NCBI GenBank assembly: GCA_947501635.1
Contig: CANMWT010000009.1
Location: 62,001-126,000 of the forward strand
From: an uncultured Roseobacter sp.
GTDB lineage: Bacteria; Pseudomonadota; Alphaproteobacteria; Rhodobacterales; Rhodobacteraceae
Length of the DNA: 64,000 bases
Direction: 5' to 3'
Shown here one piece after another: positions 1 through 9,237 of this stretch. Under the pieces are notes generated by a model. That model saw only the letters and a program-made list of their open reading frames with translations, was not told the origin of the DNA and did no database searches. The number at the start of each line of letters is the position of its first letter. The first letter of the stretch is position 1. Made by a program: the position numbers and the translations under genes.

Positions 1-1
1 C

Positions 2-2236
2 TATTCAATGGGCGGCGGCAATGACACGGTCATCCTCGACTTTGATGTCACTGACGGCGGTGAAATCGGCTTTTCCGACAGTATCTACGCCTGGATGGGC
101 GATGACCACATTCGTATCGACAACCTCGATTCCACCATTTCCGCGGAATTTCCAAGCAGCGGACAAATGGGTTTTACTGGACTGATTGACGCAAGTTACG
201 GCGATGATGTCATTGACTTTTTCTGGCGCGCAAACACCGGCGAGAGCGCCAATGGTACCATCCGTGGCGGCTTGGGCGCCGACACGCTGAACCTGTGGGG
301 CAATCTCGCGGATTGGACAGTGGTCGAAAACACCGACACCTGGTCAACGTTTTCAAACGGCGGTCAAAGCATTGAAGTCATCGATGTTGAAATCATTAAC
401 GCCCAAGACGGCACCTTTACACCCGTAGACCAGAACGGCTTTTTGCCAGTCCTTGGCACGACGGGCAACGACTCGCTGATCGGTGGCGACAGTGCAGACA
501 ACCTGAAGGGCTATGCGGGCAACGACACCCTGCGCGGAGACGAAGGCGATGACCTGATCGAAGGCGGCGATGACACCGACCAGCTGCGCGGCGACGCCGG
601 CCATGACACGCTGATCGGCGGTTTGGGCAATGACAGCCTGTATGGCGGCACCGGCCACGACCTTCTGCAAGGCGAAGAAGGCGAAAACTACCTCGTGGGT
701 GACGATGGCAACGACTCAATCTTTGGAGGCGCCGCCCGCGACATCGCATATGGCATGAACGATCACGACTACATCGACCTCGGCGGGGGCAGCAACTTCG
801 GCTTTGGCGGTGCGGGAAATGATACCGTTATCGGCGGCGAAGGCGCTGATACGATCGACGGCGACGACGGGTCCGACAGCCTTGAAGGCGGCGGCGGCAA
901 CGACCGGTTGCAAGGCGGCGATAACGACGACCACCTAAACGGCGGGCTGGGCAGTGACAGTCTTTTCGGTGGATGGGGATTTGATACCGCATCGTATCAA
1001 GACGCGGCCACGGCGATCAGTGCAAGCCTGACAGCACCCGGCGCGAACACCGGCGAAGCCGCAGGCGACATTTACACCTCCATCGAAAGCCTCTTCGGGT
1101 CCGCCCACAACGACACGCTGGCGGGTGACTTTGCCGATAACAGCCTCTCCGGCCATCATGGCAATGACACCCTGCGCGGGGATACCGGCGACGATACCGT
1201 TGATGGGGGTGACGGACACGACCGGTTGGAAGGTGGGTCAGGGCTGGACCATCTGATAGGCGGCGATGGCAACGACACCGCCTTCGGAGGCGGCACAGAA
1301 GCTGATACGATTGACGGTGGTCGCGGCACCGACCTTCTTTTCGGTGAGCAGGGAAACGACCTGATGCATGGCGGAGACGGTTTCGACAACCTGCGCGGCG
1401 GCGGAGGCGACGACACGATCGACGGCGGGAACGGGAACGACGGTCTGTTCGGCGGCACCGGAAATGACAGCCTGATCGGCAACAATGGCAACGACACACT
1501 CTACGGCGGGCCCTCCGGCAATGACATCCTATTGGGCGGCGCCAACAATGACCTTCTGTTCGGCGAGGCCGGCAAAGACTACCTGCAAGGCGACGATGGC
1601 GATGACACGCTGAACGGCGGTGCCAACGACGACACGCTTCTGGGGGGCAATGGAGACGACAGCCTCGAAGGTGGCGCGGGCAACGACAGCCTGTTCGGTG
1701 GACCCGAAGGGGCTGACACGTTGAAGGGTGGGCAAGGCTCTGACTTTCTGTTTGCCGAAAGTGCGGATGATGTCCTTGATGGCGGTGACGGCTTTGACCT
1801 GCTGAACGGTGGCGCAGGTAACGACAGCATGACCGGCGGGAACGGCAACGACCGTCTTGAGGGCAATCTGGGCAGCGATACACTCGACGGCGGCGCAGGC
1901 GATGACACGCTATTCGGCGGCAATGGAGACTTCTCCGACACATTGATCGGCGGCAGCGGAAATGACACCATGTCCGGTGAAGGCGGTGCGGACATCTTTG
2001 TTTTTGACAACGGGTTTGGTCAGGATGTTGTCACCGATTTTGACGCTTTTTCTGCCGCAGAAAAGATCGACCTGTCGCGCGTCACCGCCATCACGGATTT
2101 CGCCGACCTGACGGCGAACCATCTGGACCAGAACGGCGCGGACGCCGTCATTACCGACGGCATCAACACAATCACACTCAACAACGTGCTGGTTGCCGAT
2201 CTCGGGGCGGACGATTTTGAGTTTGTTCTGGTCTGA
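2..2236 (+). CDS. RTX calcium-binding secreted protein, 3' part (5' end outside window)
   Basis: The reading frame is open at the left edge and starts directly in repeats, so the true start lies upstream; the ATG at 8 is probably internal. From about residue 150 to 660 the protein is almost entirely RTX nonapeptides of the GGxGxDxLx type (for example GGDGNDTLRG-like units), which fold into Ca2+-binding parallel beta-rolls after export. The last 90 residues form a serralysin-type C-terminal region (ADIFVFDNGFGQDVVTDF, then DLGADDFEFVLV), the usual uncleaved secretion signal for type I (ABC/HlyD/TolC) export. The function of the N-terminal part is not visible. Partners may be the type I exporter at 42960-46271 or one elsewhere. 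Extracellular, possibly adhesive or enzymatic. RTX/T1SS assignment is firm; specific role unknown. Confidence 0.9.
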   Translation, partial: YSMGGGNDTVILDFDVTDGGEIGFSDSIYAWMGDDHIRIDNLDSTISAEFPSSGQMGFTGLIDASYGDDVIDFFWRANTGESANGTIRGGLGADTLNLWGNLADWTVVENTDTWSTFSNGGQSIEVIDVEIINAQDGTFTPVDQNGFLPVLGTTGNDSLIGGDSADNLKGYAGNDTLRGDEGDDLIEGGDDTDQLRGDAGHDTLIGGLGNDSLYGGTGHDLLQGEEGENYLVGDDGNDSIFGGAARDIAYGMNDHDYIDLGGGSNFGFGGAGNDTVIGGEGADTIDGDDGSDSLEGGGGNDRLQGGDNDDHLNGGLGSDSLFGGWGFDTASYQDAATAISASLTAPGANTGEAAGDIYTSIESLFGSAHNDTLAGDFADNSLSGHHGNDTLRGDTGDDTVDGGDGHDRLEGGSGLDHLIGGDGNDTAFGGGTEADTIDGGRGTDLLFGEQGNDLMHGGDGFDNLRGGGGDDTIDGGNGNDGLFGGTGNDSLIGNNGNDTLYGGPSGNDILLGGANNDLLFGEAGKDYLQGDDGDDTLNGGANDDTLLGGNGDDSLEGGAGNDSLFGGPEGADTLKGGQGSDFLFAESADDVLDGGDGFDLLNGGAGNDSMTGGNGNDRLEGNLGSDTLDGGAGDDTLFGGNGDFSDTLIGGSGNDTMSGEGGADIFVFDNGFGQDVVTDFDAFSAAEKIDLSRVTAITDFADLTANHLDQNGADAVITDGINTITLNNVLVADLGADDFEFVLV

Positions 2237-2244
2237 TCCCCAGC

Positions 2245-2258
2245 AAGACGCGCGTCTT
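2245..2258. terminator. Short perfect palindrome after the RTX gene
   Basis: AAGACGCGCGTCTT is a perfect 14-base palindrome lying 9 bases after the RTX stop codon. It could form a short hairpin at the 3' end of the transcript. No T tract follows immediately; a run of seven T occurs about 50 bases later. Assignment as a terminator is weak. Confidence 0.3.
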
Positions 2259-2365
2259 TGAAGAAGACAATCGGGACAGGTCGACACATGTGGTTACTTG
2301 GCAAGAAGTTTTTTTGACAAGGGCTTAACAACTGTACCTAAAGTATCTAGGCATCCTCTTGGATG

Positions 2366-3127
2366 CTACATCGGCATGTAAACCTGAGTGCTCCACTCCC
2401 GGCAACGTGCGGCAAGGTCGGCTGGCAGCGGCTGATCTGTGAAAAGCGCATCTATCTGTGACAGCGATGCGATGCGACCCGGCGCGCTGCGGGTAAACTT
2501 GGAGTGATCCGCAACCAAAAAACTCTTGCGAGACCTGCTCAGGATCGTCTGGCTGACGCTGACTTCCTGAATATCAAAGTCCAGCAGATCGCCGTCTTCG
2601 TCCATAGCCGAACACCCGATCACAGCGATGTCGAATTTGAACTGTCGGATACTCTCAATCGTGATCGCGCCGACCAGACCTCCATCCGAACGCCGCAGCG
2701 CTCCACCGGTGAGAGTGATCTGGCAATCGGGGTTGGATACCAGAATATTCGCCACATTCATGTTGTTGGTTACAACAAGCAGACCAGAGTGACCCAGCAA
2801 CTCTCTGGCGACGGCCTCGGTACTGGTGCCAATATTCAGGAAAAGCGATGAGCCATCGGGAATGTGTTCGACACAAGCACGCGCGATACCGGCTTTCTCG
2901 ATTTCGTTCAGCGTTCGACGCTCTTCGTATTCGATGTTTGTCGTGCCTGACGGATGAATTGCGCCACCGTGCACCCGTTCCAGTTTGCCAGCCTCGGCAA
3001 GATCGCTCAGGTCGCGACGGATCGTCTGGAGCGTCACATTGAAATGGGCAGCAAGACTTTCGACGCTGACTTTGCCTTCACGCCTCGCAATATCGAGAAT
3101 CTCGGGCTGCCGGAATGATTGGGACAT
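2366..3127 (-). CDS. glpR: DeoR-family transcriptional regulator of glycerol utilisation
   Basis: A 253-residue DeoR/GlpR-type regulator. Residues 1-60 form the N-terminal winged helix-turn-helix (LAAHFNVTLQTIRRDLSDL, then RVHGGA). The remainder is the DeoR sensor domain related to sugar-phosphate isomerases (LFLNIGTSTEAVARELL, VTNNMNVANIL, TGGALRRSDGGLVG, FLVADHSKF). Members bind phosphorylated sugars or polyols; for GlpR the known inducer is glycerol-3-phosphate. It is divergent from glpD and the glycerol ABC transporter genes with a 286-base intergenic region carrying candidate operators, so it most likely represses that operon and itself. Length and start are typical of the family. The glp assignment rests mainly on context. 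Confidence 0.88.
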   Translation of the reverse strand: MSQSFRQPEILDIARREGKVSVESLAAHFNVTLQTIRRDLSDLAEAGKLERVHGGAIHPSGTTNIEYEERRTLNEIEKAGIARACVEHIPDGSSLFLNIGTSTEAVARELLGHSGLLVVTNNMNVANILVSNPDCQITLTGGALRRSDGGLVGAITIESIRQFKFDIAVIGCSAMDEDGDLLDFDIQEVSVSQTILSRSRKSFLVADHSKFTRSAPGRIASLSQIDALFTDQPLPADLAARCREWSTQVYMPM

Positions 3128-3152
3128 GATCGCGTTCCTTTGCGTTCGATTA

Positions 3153-3167
3153 TGCGCGATTAGCGCA
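3153..3167. promoter_or_regulatory. Candidate GlpR operator, inverted repeat
   Basis: TGCGC-GATTA-GCGCA is a perfect 5-base inverted repeat with a 5-base spacer, 26 bases upstream of the glpR start. Its position fits autoregulation or divergent control by the DeoR-type regulator. The match to a GlpR consensus was not tested. Confidence 0.35.
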
Positions 3168-3337
3168 CATTTTCAAGATCGCTTCGCGGCAATGACCCCA
3201 ATGGACCTGAGGAAAACCATATGCGCATGACTTAAAAGACCGCCATAAAGCCCTGATAAAAAACTGAAAAACCATGTCTTTTCTTGATCCGCAACGCCAG
3301 TGTTCTGAAGCGCATAAAACAGAAAAACGAAAAGTAA

Positions 3338-3353
3338 CGCAAATACTGTTGCG
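3338..3353. promoter_or_regulatory. Candidate GlpR operator near glpD
   Basis: CGCAA-ATACTG-TTGCG is an inverted repeat about 60 bases upstream of the glpD start, in an A-rich stretch containing AACGAAAAGTAACGC. It shares the GCGCA/CGCAA core with the repeat at 3153-3167, as expected if one regulator binds both. Inference only. Confidence 0.35.
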
Positions 3354-3413
3354 CTTTTATCAGCGATTGCCTAACAATACGCTCAAATTCGAACATCGAG
3401 GAAGGGGGACCCG

Positions 3414-5015
3414 TTGTCGAAGAACGAACAGCACGCTACAATTCGGGACCTGTTCATCATCGGTGGCGGTATCAACGGCTGCGGTATTGCGCGCGATGCC
3501 GTAGGGCGCGGCTTGTCGGTGTCACTGGCCGAAATGGGCGATCTGGCGTCAGCGACTTCTTCGGCGTCCACCAAGCTTTTCCATGGCGGCCTGCGCTATC
3601 TTGAGTACTTTGAGATCGGCCTCGTCCGACATGCACTGATCGAGCGGGAAACCCTGTTGCGGGCCATGCCCCACATAAGTTGGCCGATGCGCTTTGTGTT
3701 GCCTTACCACCGCGATATGCGGTTCGAAGGCGACACACCGACATCGAATATACTCAATGTTGTTATGCCCTGGATGAAGGGACGCAGACCCGCATGGCTG
3801 ATCCGACTGGGTCTGTTTATGTATGACAATCTGGGCGGTCGCAAAATCCTGCCGGGCACGACCACGATTAGCCTTAAGGACACAGCTGAAGGCGCACCGC
3901 TTGACGATAAATTCGAACAGGCCTTTGAATACTCCGATTGCTGGATCGAAGACTCGCGGCTGGTGGTGCTGAACGCGCGCGACGCGCAGGAACGGGGCGC
4001 GCACATCATGGTGAACACCAAAGTCGTCTCTGCCGCGCGCGTGGATGATCTGTGGGAGGTCATCACCGAAGACGTGCACACCGGCAAATCGACCAAACAC
4101 TACGCGCGCATGATCGTTAACGCGGGTGGTCCGTGGGTCGGCGACATCATTCAGACCAAGGTACGCATCAACTCTCGTGAAGGCGTCCGGCTTGTCCGCG
4201 GCAGTCACATCGTCGTAGACAAAGTCTATGATCATCCCAAGTGCTATTTCTTTCAGGGGACGGATGGGCGGATCATTTTTGCCATCCCCTACGAGACCGA
4301 TTTTACACTTATCGGCACAACAGATGCCGAACACGACGACCCGGCCGTCAAACCTGAATGTACAGAGACAGAACGCGACTATCTTCTGAACTTTGCCAAC
4401 AGTTACTTCAAAACAAAGCTAAGCAAGGAAGATGTGGTTTGGTCCTACTCGGGCGTGCGCCCGCTATATGACGACGGTGCATCCAGTGCGACCGCTGCGA
4501 CCCGCGACTATACGCTGAAAGTCGACAACACCGGCGGCGCGCCGATCCTTAATGTCTTTGGTGGCAAGATCACGACCTATCGCAAGCTTGCCGAAGACGC
4601 GATGGACAAGATCATCCCCTTCTTTGAAGGTACGCCGGGCCACTGGACAGCAGGCGTAGCGCTGCCCGGGGGCGATTTTCCTGTGGGCGACGTAGAGGCT
4701 TTGGTTAAAAACCTGTCTCAGGATTATCCGTTCCTGAATGAAAGGTGGTCGCGCCGCCTTATCCGCGCCTATGGGACGGACGCCTGGTCGATGTTGGGCG
4801 ACGCGCGCGACGTCAAAGAGCTGGGCAAATCTTTCGGCGCCAGTTTGACCGAGGCGGAAATACGGTGGCTGATGCAGCATGAATTTGCCCACTGCGCCGA
4901 AGACATCGTATGGCGCCGCAGCAAGCTTGGGTTGCGCCTGACAGAAACAGAAATATCGGAAATTGATAAGTGGATGACAAACCACGGCAATTTCTTAGCC
5001 GACGCGGCAGAATAA
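3414..5015 (+). CDS. glpD: Glycerol-3-phosphate dehydrogenase (FAD, respiratory)
   Basis: A 533-residue FAD-dependent dehydrogenase that oxidises sn-glycerol-3-phosphate to dihydroxyacetone phosphate and feeds electrons to membrane quinone. The N-terminal dinucleotide-binding motif is FIIGGGINGCGIARDAVGRG, followed by the GlpD signature SSASTKLFHGGLRYLE. FAD/DAO-family motifs recur (VNAGGPWVGD, IPYETDFTLIGTTD, YSGVRPLYDD, NVFGGKITTYRKLAE). The last 120 residues are the C-terminal GlpD helical domain. The start is TTG at 3414, chosen because a strong GAGGAAGGGG ribosome site lies 6 bases upstream and the protein begins just before the FAD motif. First gene of the glp operon, divergent from glpR. 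Confidence 0.96.
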   Translation: MSKNEQHATIRDLFIIGGGINGCGIARDAVGRGLSVSLAEMGDLASATSSASTKLFHGGLRYLEYFEIGLVRHALIERETLLRAMPHISWPMRFVLPYHRDMRFEGDTPTSNILNVVMPWMKGRRPAWLIRLGLFMYDNLGGRKILPGTTTISLKDTAEGAPLDDKFEQAFEYSDCWIEDSRLVVLNARDAQERGAHIMVNTKVVSAARVDDLWEVITEDVHTGKSTKHYARMIVNAGGPWVGDIIQTKVRINSREGVRLVRGSHIVVDKVYDHPKCYFFQGTDGRIIFAIPYETDFTLIGTTDAEHDDPAVKPECTETERDYLLNFANSYFKTKLSKEDVVWSYSGVRPLYDDGASSATAATRDYTLKVDNTGGAPILNVFGGKITTYRKLAEDAMDKIIPFFEGTPGHWTAGVALPGGDFPVGDVEALVKNLSQDYPFLNERWSRRLIRAYGTDAWSMLGDARDVKELGKSFGASLTEAEIRWLMQHEFAHCAEDIVWRRSKLGLRLTETEISEIDKWMTNHGNFLADAAE

Positions 5016-5028
5016 TGAGGCCATTGCA

Positions 5029-6117
5029 ATGACTTTATCGCTTAAAGGTGTTTCCAAAACGGTGGGAGGAGAAGTGCACATCCACCCCACCGACCTGACT
5101 TTGGAAAAGGGTACGATGAATGTTTTGCTCGGGCCGACCCTGTCGGGAAAAACCTCATTGATGCGCCTGATGGCGGGCCTCGACGTGCCGGCAACAGGAT
5201 CTGTGCACTGGGACGGCGAAGACGTGACCGGCATGCGGGTGCAGGACCGTAAGGTGGCCATGGTCTATCAGCAGTTCATCAACTATCCCTCAATGACAGT
5301 TTACGACAACATCGCCTCGCCGATGAAGCTGGTGGGCCGGTCCAAGTCCGAAATCGACAGTGCCGTGCGGGAAACGGCCGAACTGATGCAGCTGACACCG
5401 ATGCTAGATCGCAAACCGCTGGAATTGTCTGGCGGCCAGCAGCAACGCTGCGCTCTGGCCCGTGCTCTGGTCAAGAATGCCGGGCTGGTGCTGCTGGACG
5501 AACCATTGGCAAATCTGGACTACAAGCTGCGGGAAGAACTCCGCGAAGAAATCCCCAAAATTTTTGAACGCTCCGGCTCCATCTTTGTATATGCAACGAC
5601 CGAGCCGGAAGAGGCGCTTTTGCTTGGCGGGAATACCGCCACCCTTTGGGAGGGTCGCGTCACACAGTTCGGGCCCACGCCTTCGGTCTACCGTCAACCG
5701 GTCGATACCGCGACCGCCCGCGTTTTTTCCGACCCGCCGATGAATTTCCTGGAGATCACCAAGAGCGGCGATACGCTGCGCTTTGGCAAGGACACATCCG
5801 TGGCGTTGCCCGATGCGCTGTCTTCGCTGGACGATGGCACCTACACCGCGGGCTTCCGCCCCAACCATCTGGAACTTGCGGCGCGAGGCCCGGGGTCCAT
5901 TGCTTTTGACACTGTGCTGAACGTGACCGAAATCACAGGGTCCGAGACTTTCGTGCATCTCGACCACCATGGTGCACGCTGGGTGGGTCTGGTGCATGGT
6001 GTTCAGACACTTCAACCCGGACAGGCGCTGGATGTCTATCTGGACCCCGCGCACATCTATATATTCGCCGCTGATGGTACTTTGGTCTCAGCCGCCCGTT
6101 ATGCGGAGGCTGCATAA
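5029..6117 (+). CDS. glpS: Glycerol ABC transporter ATPase GlpS
   Basis: A 362-residue MalK/UgpC-like ATPase. The nucleotide-binding domain occupies residues 1-235: Walker A GPTLSGKTS, Q-loop YQQF, signature LSGGQQQR and Walker B LVLLDEPLANLD. A TOBE-like regulatory domain follows. The H-loop that normally reads THD is TTE (YATTEPEEALLLGG), so the switch histidine is absent. The paired ATPase GlpT has the opposite defect, suggesting one canonical and one degenerate ATP site in the heterodimer. It starts 13 bases after glpD and its stop overlaps the glpT start (TAATGG). Gene naming follows the Rhizobium leguminosarum glycerol importer glpSTPQ(U)V. Confidence 0.9.
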   Translation: MTLSLKGVSKTVGGEVHIHPTDLTLEKGTMNVLLGPTLSGKTSLMRLMAGLDVPATGSVHWDGEDVTGMRVQDRKVAMVYQQFINYPSMTVYDNIASPMKLVGRSKSEIDSAVRETAELMQLTPMLDRKPLELSGGQQQRCALARALVKNAGLVLLDEPLANLDYKLREELREEIPKIFERSGSIFVYATTEPEEALLLGGNTATLWEGRVTQFGPTPSVYRQPVDTATARVFSDPPMNFLEITKSGDTLRFGKDTSVALPDALSSLDDGTYTAGFRPNHLELAARGPGSIAFDTVLNVTEITGSETFVHLDHHGARWVGLVHGVQTLQPGQALDVYLDPAHIYIFAADGTLVSAARYAEAA

Positions 6118-7199
6118 TGGCCAAGATCACGCTGGACAACCTCGCGCATTCCTACTTGCCAAACCCCACCTCCGAAGAAGACTTCGCCTTGAAAGAGCTC
6201 AACCATGATTGGGTCGACGGCGAGGCCTACGCCCTTCTGGGCGCTTCAGGATGCGGCAAATCTACCCTGCTCAATATCATTTCGGGTCTGTTGCACCCCA
6301 GCCAGGGCCGTATCCTGTTTGATGACGAGGACGTCACCGAAGCACCAACCGCAGAGCGCAACATCGCGCAGGTGTTCCAGTTTCCAGTGGTCTACGACAC
6401 GATGACGGTACGCGACAATCTGGCGTTTCCGCTGCGCAATCGCGGCGCGGACGCAGGCTATGTGGCGCAGCGCGTTCAGCAGATCGCCAAGATGATCGGC
6501 ATGGAAGAGCAGTTGAACCGCAAGGCGCGTGGCCTGACAGCAGATGCAAAACAAAAGATTTCGCTGGGCCGCGGCATGGTCCGCGAGGATGTGAACGCGC
6601 TGTTGTTTGACGAACCGCTGACCGTGATTGATCCGCATATGAAGTGGGAGCTGCGCACACAGCTCAAGTCGCTGCATAACGAGTTTGGCCACACCATGAT
6701 CTACGTGACACATGACCAGACCGAAGCGCTGACTTTCGCCGACAAGGTTGTGGTGATGTATGATGGTCGCGTGGTGCAGATCGGCACACCACAAGAGCTG
6801 TTCGAACGCCCTGCCCATACTTTTGTCGGATACTTCATCGGATCGCCCGGGATGAACCTCTTTGAGGCACAGGTAGCGGGACAGACAGCCGAAATCGCGG
6901 GGGCATCCGTACCGCTTGGCGCAGGGTATGCACCGGTCGGTGGCAAGGTGCAGGTCGGGGTACGCCCCGAATTTGTCCGCCTGTCGGACAGCGGAATACC
7001 GGCACGCGTCACGCGGGTCGAAGACGTGGGACGTCACAAGGTTATCCGGTTGGACGTAGCCGGTCAGAAAGTCAGCGCCATCGCCGAAGAGGGCGCCCCC
7101 ATTCCAGATGGCGCAAGCCACATCACTTTCGACGCAGCAGGCATCAATGTCTATTCGGACGACTGGCGCGTTTCCGCCAAAGAGGAGGCAATCACGTGA
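6117..7199 (+). CDS. glpT: Glycerol ABC transporter ATPase GlpT
   Basis: A 360-residue ATPase partner of GlpS. Walker A is GASGCGKST, the Q-loop VFQFP, Walker B LLFDEPLTVIDP and the H-loop YVTHDQTEA, all intact. In place of the LSGGQ signature it has LTADAKQKISLGRG, so its own signature is degenerate. A TOBE/MalK-type C-terminal domain covers about residues 240-355. The gene overlaps glpS by one base and ends in a GTGA overlap with glpP, indicating translational coupling. It should not be confused with the unrelated E. coli GlpT antiporter. It energises glycerol import with GlpS at the cytoplasmic face of the GlpP-GlpQ channel. Confidence 0.9.
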   Translation: MAKITLDNLAHSYLPNPTSEEDFALKELNHDWVDGEAYALLGASGCGKSTLLNIISGLLHPSQGRILFDDEDVTEAPTAERNIAQVFQFPVVYDTMTVRDNLAFPLRNRGADAGYVAQRVQQIAKMIGMEEQLNRKARGLTADAKQKISLGRGMVREDVNALLFDEPLTVIDPHMKWELRTQLKSLHNEFGHTMIYVTHDQTEALTFADKVVVMYDGRVVQIGTPQELFERPAHTFVGYFIGSPGMNLFEAQVAGQTAEIAGASVPLGAGYAPVGGKVQVGVRPEFVRLSDSGIPARVTRVEDVGRHKVIRLDVAGQKVSAIAEEGAPIPDGASHITFDAAGINVYSDDWRVSAKEEAIT

Positions 7200-8068
7200 A
7201 TAAAACCGTAAACCAGAAAGCGTGGTTTCTCGTGTTGCCGGTGCTTGTGCTTGTAGCCTTTTCCGCCGTGATCCCGCTGATGACAGTTGTGAACTATTCG
7301 GTGCAGGACACCTTTGGAAACAACGAATTCTTCTGGGCGGGGCTGGAATGGTTCCGCGAGATGCTACAGGACGACCGCATGTGGGACGCTCTGTGGCGGC
7401 AGCTGATGTTCTCGGGGATCATTCTGGCGATTGAAATTCCCCTTGGCATTTTCATTGCGCTCAACATGCCGAAAAGCGGTTTCTGGGCATCCTTCTGTCT
7501 GGTGATGATGTCGCTTCCGTTGCTGATCCCGTGGAATGTGGTCGGCACGATCTGGCAAATTTTCGGGCGCGTGGACATCGGGCTTCTGGGTTATACGCTC
7601 AACCAGCTCGGCATCTCCTACAACTATACACAAGACGTCTTTGCAGCCTGGGTGACGGTGATTGTCATGGATGTCTGGCACTGGACCTCGCTGGTGGCCT
7701 TGCTGGCTTATGCCGGTCTGCAGTCCATTCCCAACGCATACTATCAGGCCGCCCGGATCGATCAGGCCAGTCGCTGGGCCGTCTTCCGCTATATCGAACT
7801 ACCCAAGATGGCGGGCGTGCTGATGATCGCGATCCTGTTGCGCTTTATGGACAGCTTCATGATCTACACAGAGCCCTTCGTGGTCACCGGGGGTGGTCCG
7901 GGCAGTGCTACGACCTTCCTGTCCATTGATCTGGTGAAAATGGCGCTTGGTCAGTTTGACCTTGGTCCGGCGGCGGCATTCTCAATCATGTACTTCTTGG
8001 TCATTCTGTTGATTTCATGGGTATTTTACACCGTTATGACAAACCTAGACAAACGGGATGGCGTCTGA
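7196..8068 (+). CDS. glpP: Glycerol ABC transporter permease GlpP
   Basis: A 290-residue integral membrane permease of the MalF/UgpA class with about six hydrophobic helices (VLPVLVLVAFSAVIPLMTVV, the helix around LMFSGIILAIEIPLGIFIAL, and others). The EAA-like coupling loop is YYQAARIDQASRWAVFRYIE, which contacts the ATPase subunits. The start is GTG at 7196, overlapping the glpT stop (GTGA). The stop overlaps glpQ (TGATG). With GlpQ it forms the transmembrane channel of the glycerol importer. Family assignment is firm; the substrate is inferred from glpD, glpK and glpR neighbours. Confidence 0.9.
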   Translation: MNKTVNQKAWFLVLPVLVLVAFSAVIPLMTVVNYSVQDTFGNNEFFWAGLEWFREMLQDDRMWDALWRQLMFSGIILAIEIPLGIFIALNMPKSGFWASFCLVMMSLPLLIPWNVVGTIWQIFGRVDIGLLGYTLNQLGISYNYTQDVFAAWVTVIVMDVWHWTSLVALLAYAGLQSIPNAYYQAARIDQASRWAVFRYIELPKMAGVLMIAILLRFMDSFMIYTEPFVVTGGGPGSATTFLSIDLVKMALGQFDLGPAAAFSIMYFLVILLISWVFYTVMTNLDKRDGV

Positions 8069-8949
8069 TGACCGATACAAGTGCACAACCGGCCCTGATG
8101 CGCCAGCCGGCCGCAAGCGAGACAAAGACCGCGCGTCGCAAGACACCTAAAATCAAAGGGTCCGTGGTGGTCATGGGGCTGTACCTGCTGTTTTTGTTGC
8201 TGCCGATTTATTGGCTGGTCAACATGAGCCTGAAGTCCAATACCGAAATCCTTGGCACGTTTTCGCTGTTCCCGCGCGAGCTGACGCTGGCCAACTATGT
8301 AAAAATCCTGACGGATGAAAGCTGGTATATCGGGTACATCAACTCGTTGATCTATGTGGTGATGAACACCGTCATCAGCCTCGCGGTGGCGCTGCCCGCG
8401 GCCTATGCCTTTAGCCGGTACAGCTTCATGGGCGACAAACATCTCTTTTTCTGGCTCCTCACGAACCGGATGGCCCCTCCTGCGGTATTCGCCCTGCCCT
8501 TTTTTCAGCTGTATTCTTCGGTCGGACTCTTTGATACGCATATTGCCGTAGCGCTGGCGCATTGTCTGTTCAACGTACCGCTCGCAGTCTGGATCCTTGA
8601 GGGTTTCATGCGGGGCGTGCCGAAGGAGATTGACGAAACCGCCTATCTGGACGGGTACTCCTTCCCACGGTTCTTTGTCAGCATTTTCACACCGCTGATT
8701 GCAAGCGGCATTGGTGTTGCAGCGTTCTTCTGCTTTATGTTCTCTTGGGTGGAACTGCTGCTCAGCCGGACACTGACAACCGTCGACGCCAAGCCCATCG
8801 CTGCGATCATGACACGCACCCAAGGGGCTGCCGGCATTGACTGGGGCGTCTTGGCTGCGGCGGGCGTGCTGACCATCGTACCGGGTGCCTTGGTGATCTA
8901 TTTCGTGCGCAACTACATCGCCAAGGGCTTTGCCCTCGGGCGCGTCTAA
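8068..8949 (+). CDS. glpQ: Glycerol ABC transporter permease GlpQ
   Basis: A 293-residue MalG-class permease. After a cytoplasmic leader rich in basic residues there are six predicted membrane segments beginning with VVMGLYLLFLLLPIYWLVNM. The coupling helix motif is EIDETAYLDGYSFPRFFVSI. The start at ATG 8068 was preferred to an upstream in-frame ATG (8017) because it forms a TGATG overlap with the glpP stop, as elsewhere in this operon, and gives the usual family length. It pairs with GlpP to form the glycerol pathway. Unrelated to the glycerophosphodiesterase also called GlpQ in enterobacteria. Confidence 0.9.
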   Translation: MTDTSAQPALMRQPAASETKTARRKTPKIKGSVVVMGLYLLFLLLPIYWLVNMSLKSNTEILGTFSLFPRELTLANYVKILTDESWYIGYINSLIYVVMNTVISLAVALPAAYAFSRYSFMGDKHLFFWLLTNRMAPPAVFALPFFQLYSSVGLFDTHIAVALAHCLFNVPLAVWILEGFMRGVPKEIDETAYLDGYSFPRFFVSIFTPLIASGIGVAAFFCFMFSWVELLLSRTLTTVDAKPIAAIMTRTQGAAGIDWGVLAAAGVLTIVPGALVIYFVRNYIAKGFALGRV

Positions 8950-8964
8950 AAGGAGGATCGACAC

Positions 8965-9237
8965 ATGGCATGGATGGCATGGACACTTCCGACCGCAATC
9001 TTTTTCGGGGTGATCGCCTGTCTGCTCATCACCTTCACGATTCTTGCAATCAAATTTCCCGAAACGCCCCGCGTGGGTATTCTTCGGATCGAAACAACAA
9101 GGGGTGATCGGCTTTTCATCACCCTGTTGGGCTCGGCCTTCATCAATTTGATCTGGCTGGGTTTGGAGGTGGCCCCGCAGCCCTATGCGCTGCTGGCCTG
9201 TCTGGTCTATGCCTTTGCGGTGTTTCGCTGGGTCTAG
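8965..9237 (+). CDS. glpU: Small DUF2160-type membrane protein of the glycerol transporter
   Basis: A 90-residue protein with two to three hydrophobic segments (LPTAIFFGVIACLLITFTIL near the N-terminus and a second pair in the C-terminal half, GLEVAPQPYALLACLVYAFAVF) separated by a polar loop. It follows glpQ by 15 bases with a strong AAAGGAGG ribosome site, and precedes the binding-protein gene. Small DUF2160 membrane proteins occupy this position in the rhizobial glycerol locus, where the gene has been named glpU; its role is unresolved, possibly an accessory membrane subunit. The symbol is given from conserved position rather than recognised function. Confidence 0.75.
   Translation: MAWMAWTLPTAIFFGVIACLLITFTILAIKFPETPRVGILRIETTRGDRLFITLLGSAFINLIWLGLEVAPQPYALLACLVYAFAVFRWV

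Noticed and set aside
1017-1943. 308-codon minus-strand frame inside the RTX gene
   Set aside because: Arg/His/Cys-rich shadow of RTX repeats, no domain.
6117-8949. glpT and glpQ read as the E. coli G3P antiporter and glycerophosphodiesterase
   Set aside because: The sequences are an ABC ATPase and a MalG-type permease; only the symbols coincide.
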